The position numbers and the translations under genes were made by a program. 64,000 nucleotides of DNA from NCBI RefSeq assembly GCF_047946665.1, contig NZ_CP172312.1, positions 992,001 through 1,056,000 on the forward strand, given 5' to 3'. The notes beneath the pieces were generated by a model. The model saw nothing but the letters and a program-made list of their open reading frames with translations. It did not search any database and was not told where the DNA came from. Numbering within the stretch: position 1 is the stretch's first letter; each line of letters opens with the position of its first letter. Of the stretch, positions 18,126-27,295 are shown in pieces. This DNA comes from Allohahella sp002354735. GTDB lineage: Bacteria > Pseudomonadota > Gammaproteobacteria > Pseudomonadales > Oleiphilaceae.

Positions 18126-19823
18126 CTACATATTATGCTGTTGCATGGACGCCCTGTTGAGCAGGAGCAGCGGCAGCAAGCCGGCGACGACAATACAAAG
18201 AGCCGCGAGTGAGGACTGGGCCAGCTGTTCGTCCGACGCATATTGATAGACGAACGTCGCTAGGGTCTCGAAGTTGAACGGGCGCAGGATTAGTGTTGCC
18301 GGCAACTCTTTCATGCAGTCGACAAATATGATCAATGCGGCCGTCAGCAGGCTCGGGCGGAGCAGGGGTAGGTGGATTCGCCGGAGTGTGTTGAGGGGAC
18401 TACTGCCCAGCATGGTGGCCGCCTGATCCATCGAGGGGGTGATGCGTTGCATGCCGCTCTCAATGGAGCCAATCGAAATAGTAGCGAAGCGGGTACAGTA
18501 GGCAAAGATGATCGCAAAGGTCGTGCCACTGAGCAGCAGTCCAGTACCTTCACCGGTCCATGCCTCCATGTGGGAGTCGATCCAGTTGTCAGTGGCGGCG
18601 AAGGGAATAATGACGCCGAGTGCCAACACTGCGCCAGGCATGGCATATCCGACACAGGACAGTCGCGCGAGCAGCCGATTCACTCGGCTAGGCTGGATGC
18701 GTATCGAATACGACAGCACCGTGCCGACGACTATGAGCACCAGAGCGCTCATGCCGCTGAGAAAAAGCGAGTTCCCGGCGTAGCTGAAGAACCGGCTGTT
18801 CCAGGACACGTCGAAGTAGCTAATGGCGTAGTCAAGCAAAACGGCGCAGGGCACGAGAAAGCCCAGCGTAATGGGCAGAAGACAGGCGAGTGTGGCGAGC
18901 CAGGCATGCCAGCCACGGAGTTTCCGCGGCTGAATCGCGCGTTGTCTGTTGCTGCTTGAGTAGCGCTCGCGACTTCTACGCGAGGCTCGCTCCAGAAACA
19001 TCAGGAGCAGGGCAAAGCCGACCATGGTCACGGCGATCTGCGCCGCACCGCTCACACTCCCCATGTTGAGCCAGGTGTCATACAGGCCAGCGGTGAGCGT
19101 CTGTACGGCAAAGTAGCTGACAGTGCCGTAGTCATTCAGCGTCTCCATCAGCACCAGAGACAAACCGACAGCCAGGGCGGGCCGGCAGATCGGGAGCAGA
19201 ATACGGAAGAAAATTCTAGCGGGCCCGGCTCCCAACACCCTTGATGCGAGCATGAGGTTATCGGACTGCTCTAGCAAGGCGGTACGGCAGGTTAGGTAGA
19301 CATAAGGGTAAAGTACCAGGGCGAACATGATGACTGCGCCGCCGAGGCTTCTGATATGGGGAAACCAGTAATCGGCTGCCCGTTCCCAGCCGAAGAACGC
19401 CCTTAACGAGAGTTGAATAGGGCCGGCATACTGAAGGAGGTCAGTGTAGACATAGGCGATAACGTAGGCTGGCACAGCAAATGGCAGTAGCAGCGCCCAG
19501 CTGAGCCAGCGGCGCCCTGGGAAGTCGTACAGGGCGATCAGCCAGGCACTGCCAAAGCCCAGTAACGCACTGCAGATGCCGACGCCAAGCATCAATACAA
19601 TCGTGTTCTGGATATATCTTGGCAGAACCGTCGACCAGAGGTGGGACCAGATCCCATCGCTCGGGGCGATCGAAAGGTAAACGACCGCTGCAATTGGCAG
19701 CAGGGCTGCCAACGCAGTGATCAGTGCAACCAGCTGCCATCCTCGGCTATTACGCCGTTTGCGGACCGGCGCGTTGGATACGCCAGCCAGCAGTGGATGG
19801 GGCAAGGCAGCACCTGTGGTCAT
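18126..19823 (-). CDS. fbpB: Iron(III) ABC transporter permease (FbpB type, fused two-domain)
   Basis: 565-residue inner-membrane protein with about twelve transmembrane segments in two homologous halves, each with an EAA-type loop (e.g. ASRVLGAGPARIFFRILLP and AATMLGSSPLNTLRRIHLP), the layout of FbpB/SfuB iron permeases. It carries ferric iron from the periplasm when paired with an ATPase. Its start overlaps the fbpA stop by one base (TGATG). No fbpC ATPase gene is adjacent, which is unusual for a complete locus. Confidence 0.92.
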   Translation of the reverse strand: MTTGAALPHPLLAGVSNAPVRKRRNSRGWQLVALITALAALLPIAAVVYLSIAPSDGIWSHLWSTVLPRYIQNTIVLMLGVGICSALLGFGSAWLIALYDFPGRRWLSWALLLPFAVPAYVIAYVYTDLLQYAGPIQLSLRAFFGWERAADYWFPHIRSLGGAVIMFALVLYPYVYLTCRTALLEQSDNLMLASRVLGAGPARIFFRILLPICRPALAVGLSLVLMETLNDYGTVSYFAVQTLTAGLYDTWLNMGSVSGAAQIAVTMVGFALLLMFLERASRRSRERYSSSNRQRAIQPRKLRGWHAWLATLACLLPITLGFLVPCAVLLDYAISYFDVSWNSRFFSYAGNSLFLSGMSALVLIVVGTVLSYSIRIQPSRVNRLLARLSCVGYAMPGAVLALGVIIPFAATDNWIDSHMEAWTGEGTGLLLSGTTFAIIFAYCTRFATISIGSIESGMQRITPSMDQAATMLGSSPLNTLRRIHLPLLRPSLLTAALIIFVDCMKELPATLILRPFNFETLATFVYQYASDEQLAQSSLAALCIVVAGLLPLLLLNRASMQQHNM

Positions 19824-20875
19824 CAGCTATCGAAATCGACCTTGTCGACCAGCTTCACAGCGGCTTCGCGGTGCTTGCTAATCTCATCAAGCGGCAGCTT
19901 GTCAGCCTTGAATCCAGACCACTCCTCAAGAAGTCCGCTGCCTTCAACTGACGTGTTCACAGGAAACTCGACGTTCAAATTGGCGTACATTTCCTGCGCC
20001 TCCTGGCCACTGAGGAATTCCATCAACTTGACGGCTTCAGCCTTGTTGGGAGCCGACTTCGTCAGCACCACACCGCTCACATTGACATGAGCACCGCGAC
20101 CGTCCTGATTCGGGAAGATCACGTTAACCTTTTCGGCAAAGCCGCGCTGCTCGGGGTCGGCAACCATGGCGCCGTAATAGTAGCTATTGCCGATGGCAAG
20201 GTCGCAGGTTCCTTCTGCTACCGCACGGATCTGGTCGCGGTCGCCACCTTGTGGCTTCTGCGCCAGATTTTCCTTCACGCCCTTGAGCCACTTTTCAGTC
20301 TCTGCTTCGCCGTGGTGCGCAATCATGCTGGCGATGAGGGCAATGTTGTACTGGTGCTTGCCTGAACGTGCGCAGATCTTGTTCTTCCATTCCGGCTTGG
20401 CGAGATCCTCGTAGCTGAGATCGGTGTTCTCGACGCGATCTTCCGAAGCGTAAATATTTCGGGTTCTCAGCGTAAGGCCGAACCATTCGTCATTGTTGCC
20501 GCGATATTGAGCAGGAATATTCTTTTCGAGCACCTTGGAGTCAACGGGCTGGGTGAGACCGGCATCCACGAGCTCCTGCAGGCGGGCGATATCCACAGTC
20601 AGTACCAGGTCTGCCGGAGAGTTCTTGCCTTCGCGCTTCAGTCGTTCTGCCACGCCGTCCTGCGCGAATACAATATTGGTCTTTATGCCAGTTTCCTTGG
20701 TGAACTGGTCCAGCATTGGCTGAATCAGAAAGGGCTGGCGATAAGAGTAGATGTTGACTTCATCTGCAGCAAATGCGGGCGAAATGATACCAGCGGCAAG
20801 GGTCACCGAGGCCAGGGTTCTGGTGATCAGGCTGCTGGCTGACAGCGTTCGCGACTGAGTGGTTTGTCGGGTCAT
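19823..20875 (-). CDS. fbpA: Periplasmic iron(III)-binding protein
   Basis: Substrate-binding protein of an FbpABC/FutA-type iron transporter, 350 residues. A signal peptide ends at SPAFA near residue 36. The mature part begins DEVNIYSYRQ; the consecutive tyrosines in IGNSYYYG (about residue 229) are the iron-ligating tyrosines of this family. Residues such as SGKHQYNIALIASM are also typical. It is the first gene of the fbpA-fbpB operon, and a strong Fur box lies about 95 bases upstream, consistent with induction in iron shortage. Confidence 0.95.
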   Translation of the reverse strand: MTRQTTQSRTLSASSLITRTLASVTLAAGIISPAFAADEVNIYSYRQPFLIQPMLDQFTKETGIKTNIVFAQDGVAERLKREGKNSPADLVLTVDIARLQELVDAGLTQPVDSKVLEKNIPAQYRGNNDEWFGLTLRTRNIYASEDRVENTDLSYEDLAKPEWKNKICARSGKHQYNIALIASMIAHHGEAETEKWLKGVKENLAQKPQGGDRDQIRAVAEGTCDLAIGNSYYYGAMVADPEQRGFAEKVNVIFPNQDGRGAHVNVSGVVLTKSAPNKAEAVKLMEFLSGQEAQEMYANLNVEFPVNTSVEGSGLLEEWSGFKADKLPLDEISKHREAAVKLVDKVDFDS

Positions 20876-20967
20876 GGAGGATCCTTACGTTACGTCAGAT
20901 AAGAATTCGTGCTCATTGCAGCCTTTCTTCAGCTCGCATGATCGCACACTAGAAAAGAGGCTTGAAG

Positions 20968-20986
20968 AATAATGCAAACCATTCTC
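20968..20986 (-). promoter_or_regulatory. Fur box upstream of fbpA
   Basis: The 19 bases match 14 of 19 positions of the classical palindromic Fur consensus (GATAATGATAATCATTATC), and a second, weaker overlapping match starts six bases on. The site is centred about 100 bases before the fbpA start, in the only region able to hold its promoter. Iron-dependent repression of fbpAB is the expected result. Confidence 0.82.
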
Positions 20987-21100
20987 ATTCACAACCGAAA
21001 TCATACGCACTGAAGCTTTGACACCCGGATTCCGGCTCACGCAGCTCGGTCAGGCTGGTATACTGTCGATGACGTTCGCAAATGACGATGAGTGGTATTG

Positions 21101-21775
21101 ATGTATCTGATGAACTCCATAAAGGATCTGTGCAAGCCTGTTCGAGGCTCGAAACGGCAAGTGCTGGCTGTATTCACGACTGTGCTCCTCGTTTCTGGCT
21201 GCACGACGACAGAAACGCATTACAGTCGCTTCCGTGCGCTTGATAGCAGCGGGGAGCCCCGCGACTTCGTGCTCTACTGGAACAGTGAGCTGCCGAAAAG
21301 CTGGTACGGCGGACTGCCCATTGTCACGCCGGTGCGGATCAAGACGCAGTGCAGCGATGAGGTCATCGAGTTTCACAACCGTGAGCGTTGCGGTGCCGCA
21401 GACACACGAACGCCGAATGGTCTCGCAGCCGGCTGGTGCGGCGATACCGATAAGTTTCTGACCTCGGCTGGTCGGGAAATCAAGGGTGACGATGCGCTTT
21501 GTGGCTGGATTACCGGCCCGGCAATCGATGGGCAGGGCAATGCGGACTCTACTGCCGAGCTGGGTCGTGAAGTGCTGGTGACCATCGCGTGCTATCCCAC
21601 GAGCTCCGTGGAGGCGCAAAAACAGGCGAGCAAGGATAAGCCAGGGGAAAGAAAGGCAGGTGCCATTCTGCGTGCCTCGGCAGTGCCGTATCGCCTGACC
21701 GTACGTTCTGCGCCGGCCGACAGTCTTTCTGACCGAGTCCCGGAGCTGAGTGAAAAAGCCTGCAGCGGAGACTGA
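21101..21775 (+). CDS. Lipoprotein of unknown function
   Basis: I do not recognise the family. The product has a basic N-terminal stretch, a hydrophobic segment VLAVFTTVLLVSGC and a lipobox (VSGC), so it should be lipid-anchored. The mature 195 or so residues contain several cysteines (CSDEVIEF, RERCGAADT, GWCGDTDKF, ALCGWI, ACYPTS, KACSGD), compatible with disulfides in the periplasm. Start may be 21101 (used here) or the Met at 21110. It converges on another orphan lipoprotein gene 21 bases away. Confidence 0.72.
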   Translation: MYLMNSIKDLCKPVRGSKRQVLAVFTTVLLVSGCTTTETHYSRFRALDSSGEPRDFVLYWNSELPKSWYGGLPIVTPVRIKTQCSDEVIEFHNRERCGAADTRTPNGLAAGWCGDTDKFLTSAGREIKGDDALCGWITGPAIDGQGNADSTAELGREVLVTIACYPTSSVEAQKQASKDKPGERKAGAILRASAVPYRLTVRSAPADSLSDRVPELSEKACSGD

Positions 21776-21796
21776 AGTCTCCGTTGTTTCCGGTCC

Positions 21797-23008
21797 TTAC
21801 TTGATAATGATACGGAAGTTCTTCAGGTACCAGCGATAGTCGTTTGCGAGCTTGACGTTAACGGCTATCGATGCTTCGCCGGGCGCGGTGCCAGGCTCCA
21901 GGAAGAATTCAAAGCTCGAGCTTTCCGGTGAGACCGAATGAACCACAACGGGTGTATCCTCGATGGCCAGCTCCTCGGGGTCAACACAGACTTCGGGTTC
22001 CGGTGCGTCGGGATCTTCTTCCTCTTCCTCATCTACGGGAGGCGGAATGGTACCTGGTGTGCCGATGCCGGTCACTGGATCGCAGATTGGCAGTCCACCG
22101 TAGGGCACGACCTGTAATTGTGCGACCGGGTGCTCTTCAAGATTGACCAGGCGAATATTTACTCGCCAGATACTGGTGTCGCCTGCAGGTATTGTCAGCA
22201 CTTCCGGGATGAGGAATATACCGGAGCCCATGGCAAAGTAGGCTTCTTCGGTTTCTTTCGATACGAAGCCTGCCGCGCTGTTGCCGCCCGACAGGCCTCT
22301 GCTGACGCTATCGTTGCAGTTACGGTCCTGTGGAAAGCAGATGTCATTGAAGAGCGCAGTCTCTGGCGACAGATTGACCGGCGGCGGCGCGTCTTCATCG
22401 TTGTTCAGTATCGATGAGCCAAAGGTGTTCGGGTCTACATCGAAGTTCACCAGGGGAGCGAAGGGAGAATCGATGATCTGCTGGCGCGTGTTGTCACCGA
22501 GCTGGATGCCGTCGTCGTTGTCCTGGTCATCATCGAGTGCGGAGAGGAAGCCGGCCTTGTTGCCAACCTGACGGTCGTTGGCCGCGATATCGCGTTCGAG
22601 CTGACCATAGGTGGTGATGCCCTTGACGGTGGTGCCGGTATTCAGCCGGGACTGCAGCTCAGGCTGGAAATCTGGTGGTGTGATATAGCGCTTGGCCTGG
22701 ATGTTCTCCGCAATGAGAATCGGCCCGATTGAGAAGGTGACGCGCTCACCCGGATAGTACAGATAACGTCCTCGGGCACCAGTGACGCCGCGCTGGGTCT
22801 CGGTCTGATAATCCACGCCAGACATGCCCCGGCCCATGAAAAATCCGACCGAGGGCTCGTCACTGCCGGAGTTACCGTCGCTGCACGCACTGCTGAGCAG
22901 GCTGCCAAGCACCATGAGTAACAGCGCAAGACTTCTGCCTGAAGACCGGAGAAATTCTGCCGACGGGATGACACCTGCACCGGATCGTACTTTTAAATTA
23001 GCCTGCAT
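21797..23008 (-). CDS. Large orphan lipoprotein-like exported protein
   Basis: No family recognised with confidence. The 403-residue product has an N-terminal hydrophobic segment (LALLLMVLGSLLSSAC, about residues 28-43) with a probable lipidation Cys. After it comes a segment SGVDYQTETQRGVTGARGRY followed by YYPGERVTFSIG, a pattern seen in many proteobacterial surface lipoproteins near their N terminus. A run of Glu/Asp/Pro (VDEEEEEDPDAPEPE, near 336) splits two C-terminal beta-rich parts. The gene is divergent from the ABC exporter genes, separated by 104 bases. Confidence 0.72.
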   Translation of the reverse strand: MQANLKVRSGAGVIPSAEFLRSSGRSLALLLMVLGSLLSSACSDGNSGSDEPSVGFFMGRGMSGVDYQTETQRGVTGARGRYLYYPGERVTFSIGPILIAENIQAKRYITPPDFQPELQSRLNTGTTVKGITTYGQLERDIAANDRQVGNKAGFLSALDDDQDNDDGIQLGDNTRQQIIDSPFAPLVNFDVDPNTFGSSILNNDEDAPPPVNLSPETALFNDICFPQDRNCNDSVSRGLSGGNSAAGFVSKETEEAYFAMGSGIFLIPEVLTIPAGDTSIWRVNIRLVNLEEHPVAQLQVVPYGGLPICDPVTGIGTPGTIPPPVDEEEEEDPDAPEPEVCVDPEELAIEDTPVVVHSVSPESSSFEFFLEPGTAPGEASIAVNVKLANDYRWYLKNFRIIIK

Positions 23009-23112
23009 TCAGAAAGGTCACTTGTCTGAGTTGGAAAAGGCCCCATTATAGGCGGGGGATCGTGCAGGTATAGTGACGCAGATTACATCTTCAGGACACA
23101 GTGACATGAACC

Positions 23113-24147
23113 ATGATTGACGAAAAACACCCCTCGGGACCGCAGGCAGCGGTCTCACTGGCGCAAGGGTCAGGCCCGGTCGCATCAGATACCGCTTGGC
23201 AGTCAGCCACCGATGCGTCAGCAACAGAGCCCAGCGCCTTATCGATTCGCGGTCTGACCAAGGTCTATGACAACGGGTTCAGGGCGCTCGAGCACATCAA
23301 CCTGGAAGTTCGTCAGGGCGACTTCTTCGGCCTGCTTGGGCCAAATGGCGCTGGCAAATCGACTACACTCGGCATCGTCTCAAGCCTGGTGAACAAGAGT
23401 GAAGGCGAAGTCAGGATTTTCGGTCACGATATCAGCACCGATCTTGAGCAGGCCAAGCGCTACCTTGGCGTGGTTCCGCAGGAATTCAACTTCAACATGT
23501 TCGAGAAAGTCGAAGATGTGTTGATCACGCAGGCTGGCTATTATGGCATTCGGGCTAATGAAGCGCGTGATGCGGTCGAATACTACCTCAAGGCCCTCGG
23601 TCTTTGGGACAAGCGTCGTGAGCAATCGCGTATGCTGTCCGGCGGCATGAAGCGGCGATTGATGATCGCGCGTGCGCTGGTTCACGATCCCAGGCTGCTG
23701 ATCCTCGACGAACCGACCGCTGGCGTCGATATCGAACTGCGGCGTTCAATGTGGGCCTTCCTCACCAAGGTCAATAACGATGGCAAGACCATCATTCTGA
23801 CGACGCATTACCTCGAGGAGGCAGAGGCGCTCTGTCGCAATATCGCCATCATCGACAAGGGTGAGATTCTGCAGAACGCGAGCACGCACGAACTGCTCGG
23901 CCAATTGACGCAGACAACCTTCGTGCTCGATGTCACGACTGCGGTGACGAGTCTGCCGGTGCTGCCGAATTATCCAATGAGGCTTACCACCGAAGGCAAT
24001 ATCGAGGTTGACGTCAACCGTGACCAGAACCTCAACGAGTTGTTCACGCAGCTGACGAAGGCCGGTATCCACGTTCGCAGCATGCGCACCAAGACCAATC
24101 GGCTGGAGGAACTGTTCGTTCGTCTGGTGAATGAAGGCAAGAACTGA
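23113..24147 (+). CDS. ABC-2 exporter ATP-binding protein (YadG-like)
   Basis: Cytosolic ATPase of an ABC-2 type exporter, 344 residues. Walker A GPNGAGKST (about 76-84), Q-loop region VPQEFNFNMFEKVED, signature LSGGMKRR, Walker B LLILDEPTAGVD and switch TTHYLEEAE are all intact. The first 45 residues are a Ser/Ala-rich extension not seen in E. coli YadG (308 aa). The permease starts on its last base (TGATGA), so they form one unit. The substrate is unknown; polysaccharide, drug or lipid export is possible. Confidence 0.92.
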   Translation: MIDEKHPSGPQAAVSLAQGSGPVASDTAWQSATDASATEPSALSIRGLTKVYDNGFRALEHINLEVRQGDFFGLLGPNGAGKSTTLGIVSSLVNKSEGEVRIFGHDISTDLEQAKRYLGVVPQEFNFNMFEKVEDVLITQAGYYGIRANEARDAVEYYLKALGLWDKRREQSRMLSGGMKRRLMIARALVHDPRLLILDEPTAGVDIELRRSMWAFLTKVNNDGKTIILTTHYLEEAEALCRNIAIIDKGEILQNASTHELLGQLTQTTFVLDVTTAVTSLPVLPNYPMRLTTEGNIEVDVNRDQNLNELFTQLTKAGIHVRSMRTKTNRLEELFVRLVNEGKN

Positions 24148-24923
24148 TGAAACAGAATAATAGCTATCGCGTGGCCTTTACCACCATCGTGGTCAAGGAG
24201 ATCCGCCGCTTCACACGCATCTGGGCGCAGACGCTGTTACCGCCTGCTATCACGATGTCGCTGTACTTCGTTATCTTCGGCAACCTCATTGGACCGCGTA
24301 TCGGCGACATGGACGGATATGACTATATGACGTTCATCGTGCCGGGACTGATCATGATGTCGGTCATCACCAACTCGTACTCCAATGTGGTGTCGTCGTT
24401 CTTCAGCATGAAGTTCCAGCACAGTATCGAAGAGCTGCTGGTGTCGCCTGTTCCGAATTACGTCATTCTGCTCGGCTTTATCGTCGGTGGTGCCGTGAGG
24501 GGTTTGCTTGTCGGTATCATTGTGACAATTCTGTCGATGTTCTTCACCGATCTGCAGGTGCACAATTTCTTCATCGTGATATCGGTGGTCATACTCACCG
24601 CGATACTGTTTTCGCTCGGCGGCTTCATCAATGCCGTATTCGCACGCAGCTTTGACGACATCTCGATTGTGCCGACTTTCGTCCTGACGCCGCTGACCTA
24701 TCTTGGCGGCGTGTTCTACTCGATCTCTCTGCTGCCCGGGTTCTGGCAGAACGTGTCGATGGCCAATCCGATTCTCTACATGGTGAACGCCTTCCGCTAT
24801 GGTCTGCTGGGCACGAGTGATATCAATGTCTGGGCGGCCTACGCCATGATTCTGCTGTTCATAGTGGTACTGTTTACCTATTCGCTGTCGCTGCTCAATC
24901 GCGGCGTGGGGATTCGGCAATGA
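24147..24923 (+). CDS. ABC-2 exporter permease (YadH-like)
   Basis: 258-residue inner-membrane protein with six predicted membrane segments. The ABC-2 hallmarks GLIMMSVITNSYSNVVSSFF and PTFVLTPLTYLGGVFYSI are present, the latter being the family signature before the last membrane pair. It forms the membrane part for the ATPase encoded immediately upstream and overlaps queF downstream by four bases. Confidence 0.92.
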   Translation: MKQNNSYRVAFTTIVVKEIRRFTRIWAQTLLPPAITMSLYFVIFGNLIGPRIGDMDGYDYMTFIVPGLIMMSVITNSYSNVVSSFFSMKFQHSIEELLVSPVPNYVILLGFIVGGAVRGLLVGIIVTILSMFFTDLQVHNFFIVISVVILTAILFSLGGFINAVFARSFDDISIVPTFVLTPLTYLGGVFYSISLLPGFWQNVSMANPILYMVNAFRYGLLGTSDINVWAAYAMILLFIVVLFTYSLSLLNRGVGIRQ

Positions 24924-25849
24924 GCCAGGACAAGCTGACGCACGGCTCGCTACTCGGCCGTGATACAAGCTATCCCGACAGTTATGCACCAGGCCTGCTC
25001 GAAGCCTTGCCCCGACGCCGACCACTTGCCGGAGCCCCCTTTGGTGAAGACATCTGGAACCAGTATGAACTGTCCTGGCTTGACGATGCGGGCTATCCCC
25101 GGGTAGGTGTTCTGGAGTGCAGATTGCCCTGCAGCAGTCCAAACCTGATCGAATCGAAGTCGATGAAGCTATATTTCAACTCGCTGAACCAGACGCGTTT
25201 CACTTCGTCGGAAATGCTGCTGGCACGCGTGCGGCGGGATCTTTCGGGCTGTGCCGGTGCTGAATGGCAGCTCGCGCTCACACACCCGCTGCCGCTCACT
25301 CAGGCGGCCGCCGTCTGTGCGGAAGCTGAGCCGGGCGATGCAGGATTCGCTGTCAGTGTAGGCGAGCGGCAGTGGTCCGAGGCGGTGCTGATCGACGAAC
25401 TCACGCAGGCGCAGGCATCGCCCGGCCCACAACTGCCTGCACCAGAGGCAGAGCGACGATCGCTGCTTCGCCTGGCAGACAAACGCGCAGTAGACACCTC
25501 ATCCGAAGAGGTGCTGGTTTCGCATTTGCTGAAAACGAACTGTCCGGTTACGGGGCAGCCAGACTGGGCAAGTGTGCTGATCTGGACTGGGCCGGCGGAG
25601 CAGGGGCTCGATTCGGGACATCGAGTAGATCGCCAGTCGCTGCTGGACTATCTGGTCAGCTACCGACAGCATTCAGGCTTTCATGAGCAGTGTGTGGAGG
25701 AGATCTTCAGCGATCTGGCAGCCCTGCTAGGCGACGATCGAGGATTGCTTGTATACGCCCGCTATACCCGCCGTGGCGGTATTGATATCAACCCCTGGCG
25801 TAGCAACGTGCCCGCCAAGGTCGCCAATACCAGGCTGCTCCGGCAATAG
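24920..25849 (+). CDS. queF: NADPH-dependent 7-cyano-7-deazaguanine reductase (long form)
   Basis: QueF reduces preQ0 to preQ1 in queuosine tRNA modification. The substrate-binding ESKSMKLYFNSLNQT near residue 79, the catalytic Cys208 in TNCPVTGQPDW, and GGIDINPWRSN at the end mark the long, two-domain YqcD type. 309 residues compared with 282 in E. coli. It overlaps the ABC permease by four bases (ATGA), so its translation is coupled to a transporter with no obvious queuosine link. Confidence 0.96.
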   Translation: MSQDKLTHGSLLGRDTSYPDSYAPGLLEALPRRRPLAGAPFGEDIWNQYELSWLDDAGYPRVGVLECRLPCSSPNLIESKSMKLYFNSLNQTRFTSSEMLLARVRRDLSGCAGAEWQLALTHPLPLTQAAAVCAEAEPGDAGFAVSVGERQWSEAVLIDELTQAQASPGPQLPAPEAERRSLLRLADKRAVDTSSEEVLVSHLLKTNCPVTGQPDWASVLIWTGPAEQGLDSGHRVDRQSLLDYLVSYRQHSGFHEQCVEEIFSDLAALLGDDRGLLVYARYTRRGGIDINPWRSNVPAKVANTRLLRQ

Positions 25850-25864
25850 TGCCAGCACGCGGCG

Positions 25865-27292
25865 TCAGGTGACGTCGCGAAGCTTTTCCAGCGCCTTTTC
25901 GAGCGACTGCTGAATACGCTGACGATCATCTTCGCCGATTTTGCTCGAGTCCATATACATGGCGAAACCCTCGGCTTCCTGCTCAAGGAAGCTCTGGTTG
26001 CGGCCCATGTCGCGTCTGAAGTCGACCACTGAATAGATCGGAACAGGCTTGTTAAAGCCTTTCACTACGATTTCGCCTTTGTCGCGGCACAGGATCATGT
26101 CTTTGATCAACGAAAAGGTTTCGAAGCCCACCAGAATTTCGCCTGGCTCAGCCAAGGATTCCAGCCGACTGGCCAGGTTTACTTCCTTGCCGATGATGGT
26201 GTAGTCCATACGGTTTTCGGAGCCGAAGTTGCCCACTGTACAGAATCCGGTGCTCACACCCATTCGCACTTCAAGCGGTGCCCGAACACCGGTGCTGCGC
26301 CATTTCTGCCGCAGGACCTTCATGCGCTTGCGCATTTCGATGGCCATGGAGACACAGGCCAGGCTGTCTTCCTTCGAGCCGCGGCTGGTTGGATCGCCAA
26401 AGAAAATCATGATGCTGTCGCCGACGAATTTGTCGATTGTCCCGCCGAATTTCAAGGCAATCTGCGCCATCTCATTGAAGTAGGTGTTCAGCAGATCGGT
26501 CAGGCTTTCCGCCTGTATTTCCTCGGACAGTTCGGTAAAGCCCTTGATGTCGGAGAAGAAGACCGTGAGCTTCTTGCGTTGTGTTTCCAGTTTCACATCG
26601 CGCTCGCCGGTAAAGATCGACTGCCATACCTGAGGCGACAGGTATTTCGCCAGCTTGTGTGACAGGGCGATCGACTGCTCGCGTTGCATCTGGATTTCGG
26701 TTTTGGCCAGCATCAGTGCCCTGGATTGCAGGTGGATGTAGTGCGCCGATATACACACGAAAAGAGCGGCAAACAGAATGCTGGCAAGCGTGAGCAGTGG
26801 CGGAGTCATCGGCGCCAATGACAGGCCCAGTGTGAGGGAAGAGACCGTAAGGCCGGCCAGCAGCGCAAGGTTGCCGACGAAGAATGCCGTAAGCCCACCG
26901 ACGATGATGAGGCTGAAATAGACCATGATCAGAATGGCGAGCGAGGGCGTCACGCTGAACTGCAGGAGATTGAGAATGAAGCCAGTCAGCAGACAATCGA
27001 AATACAGCACGCGCTGGCGAATAGAGAGGTTGCCGTGAACGTGCCAGTATCGCATGCCAAAATACAGTAGATGCGGCCACAGCATTGCCACGGGCACCAG
27101 CCAGACAAGGCGCTTGTCGAAATGCTCAAGCACGATGCCGCTTACGATGATGCCGACGAAGAGCATATAGCCGAGTATGCGGGCGCTATAGTCGGGCATG
27201 GGCGGTGAGACGTTACCCATGGTGCCCGGCAATTTGCGCGGCGGCACAGTCTGTCCGCTACGACCCTTCTTGAGTACAGCCATCTGATTCAT
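25865..27292 (-). CDS. Membrane-anchored class III adenylate cyclase
   Basis: 475-residue protein with about six membrane segments (residues 40-185), a short linker helix and a C-terminal class III cyclase domain (about 238-430). Metal ligands D248 (FSDIKGF) and D292 (VGDS) are present, K288 and D363 fit adenine rather than guanine recognition, and the transition-state residues N372 and R376 (VNLASRLE) are intact, so it is probably an active ATP-using homodimer. A small DUF962 gene ends three bases upstream on the same strand; the pair likely shares a transcript. Confidence 0.92.
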   Translation of the reverse strand: MNQMAVLKKGRSGQTVPPRKLPGTMGNVSPPMPDYSARILGYMLFVGIIVSGIVLEHFDKRLVWLVPVAMLWPHLLYFGMRYWHVHGNLSIRQRVLYFDCLLTGFILNLLQFSVTPSLAILIMVYFSLIIVGGLTAFFVGNLALLAGLTVSSLTLGLSLAPMTPPLLTLASILFAALFVCISAHYIHLQSRALMLAKTEIQMQREQSIALSHKLAKYLSPQVWQSIFTGERDVKLETQRKKLTVFFSDIKGFTELSEEIQAESLTDLLNTYFNEMAQIALKFGGTIDKFVGDSIMIFFGDPTSRGSKEDSLACVSMAIEMRKRMKVLRQKWRSTGVRAPLEVRMGVSTGFCTVGNFGSENRMDYTIIGKEVNLASRLESLAEPGEILVGFETFSLIKDMILCRDKGEIVVKGFNKPVPIYSVVDFRRDMGRNQSFLEQEAEGFAMYMDSSKIGEDDRQRIQQSLEKALEKLRDVT

Positions 27293-27295
27293 GCG

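Noticed and set aside
21050..21619. Minus-strand open frame opposite the 21101 lipoprotein gene
   Set aside because: The + strand product has a signal segment and lipobox; the minus product has neither.
24237..25142. Minus-strand open frame opposite the ABC permease and queF (about 301 codons)
   Set aside because: Antisense to two genes with clear motifs; composition is His/Arg-rich and lacks domain features.
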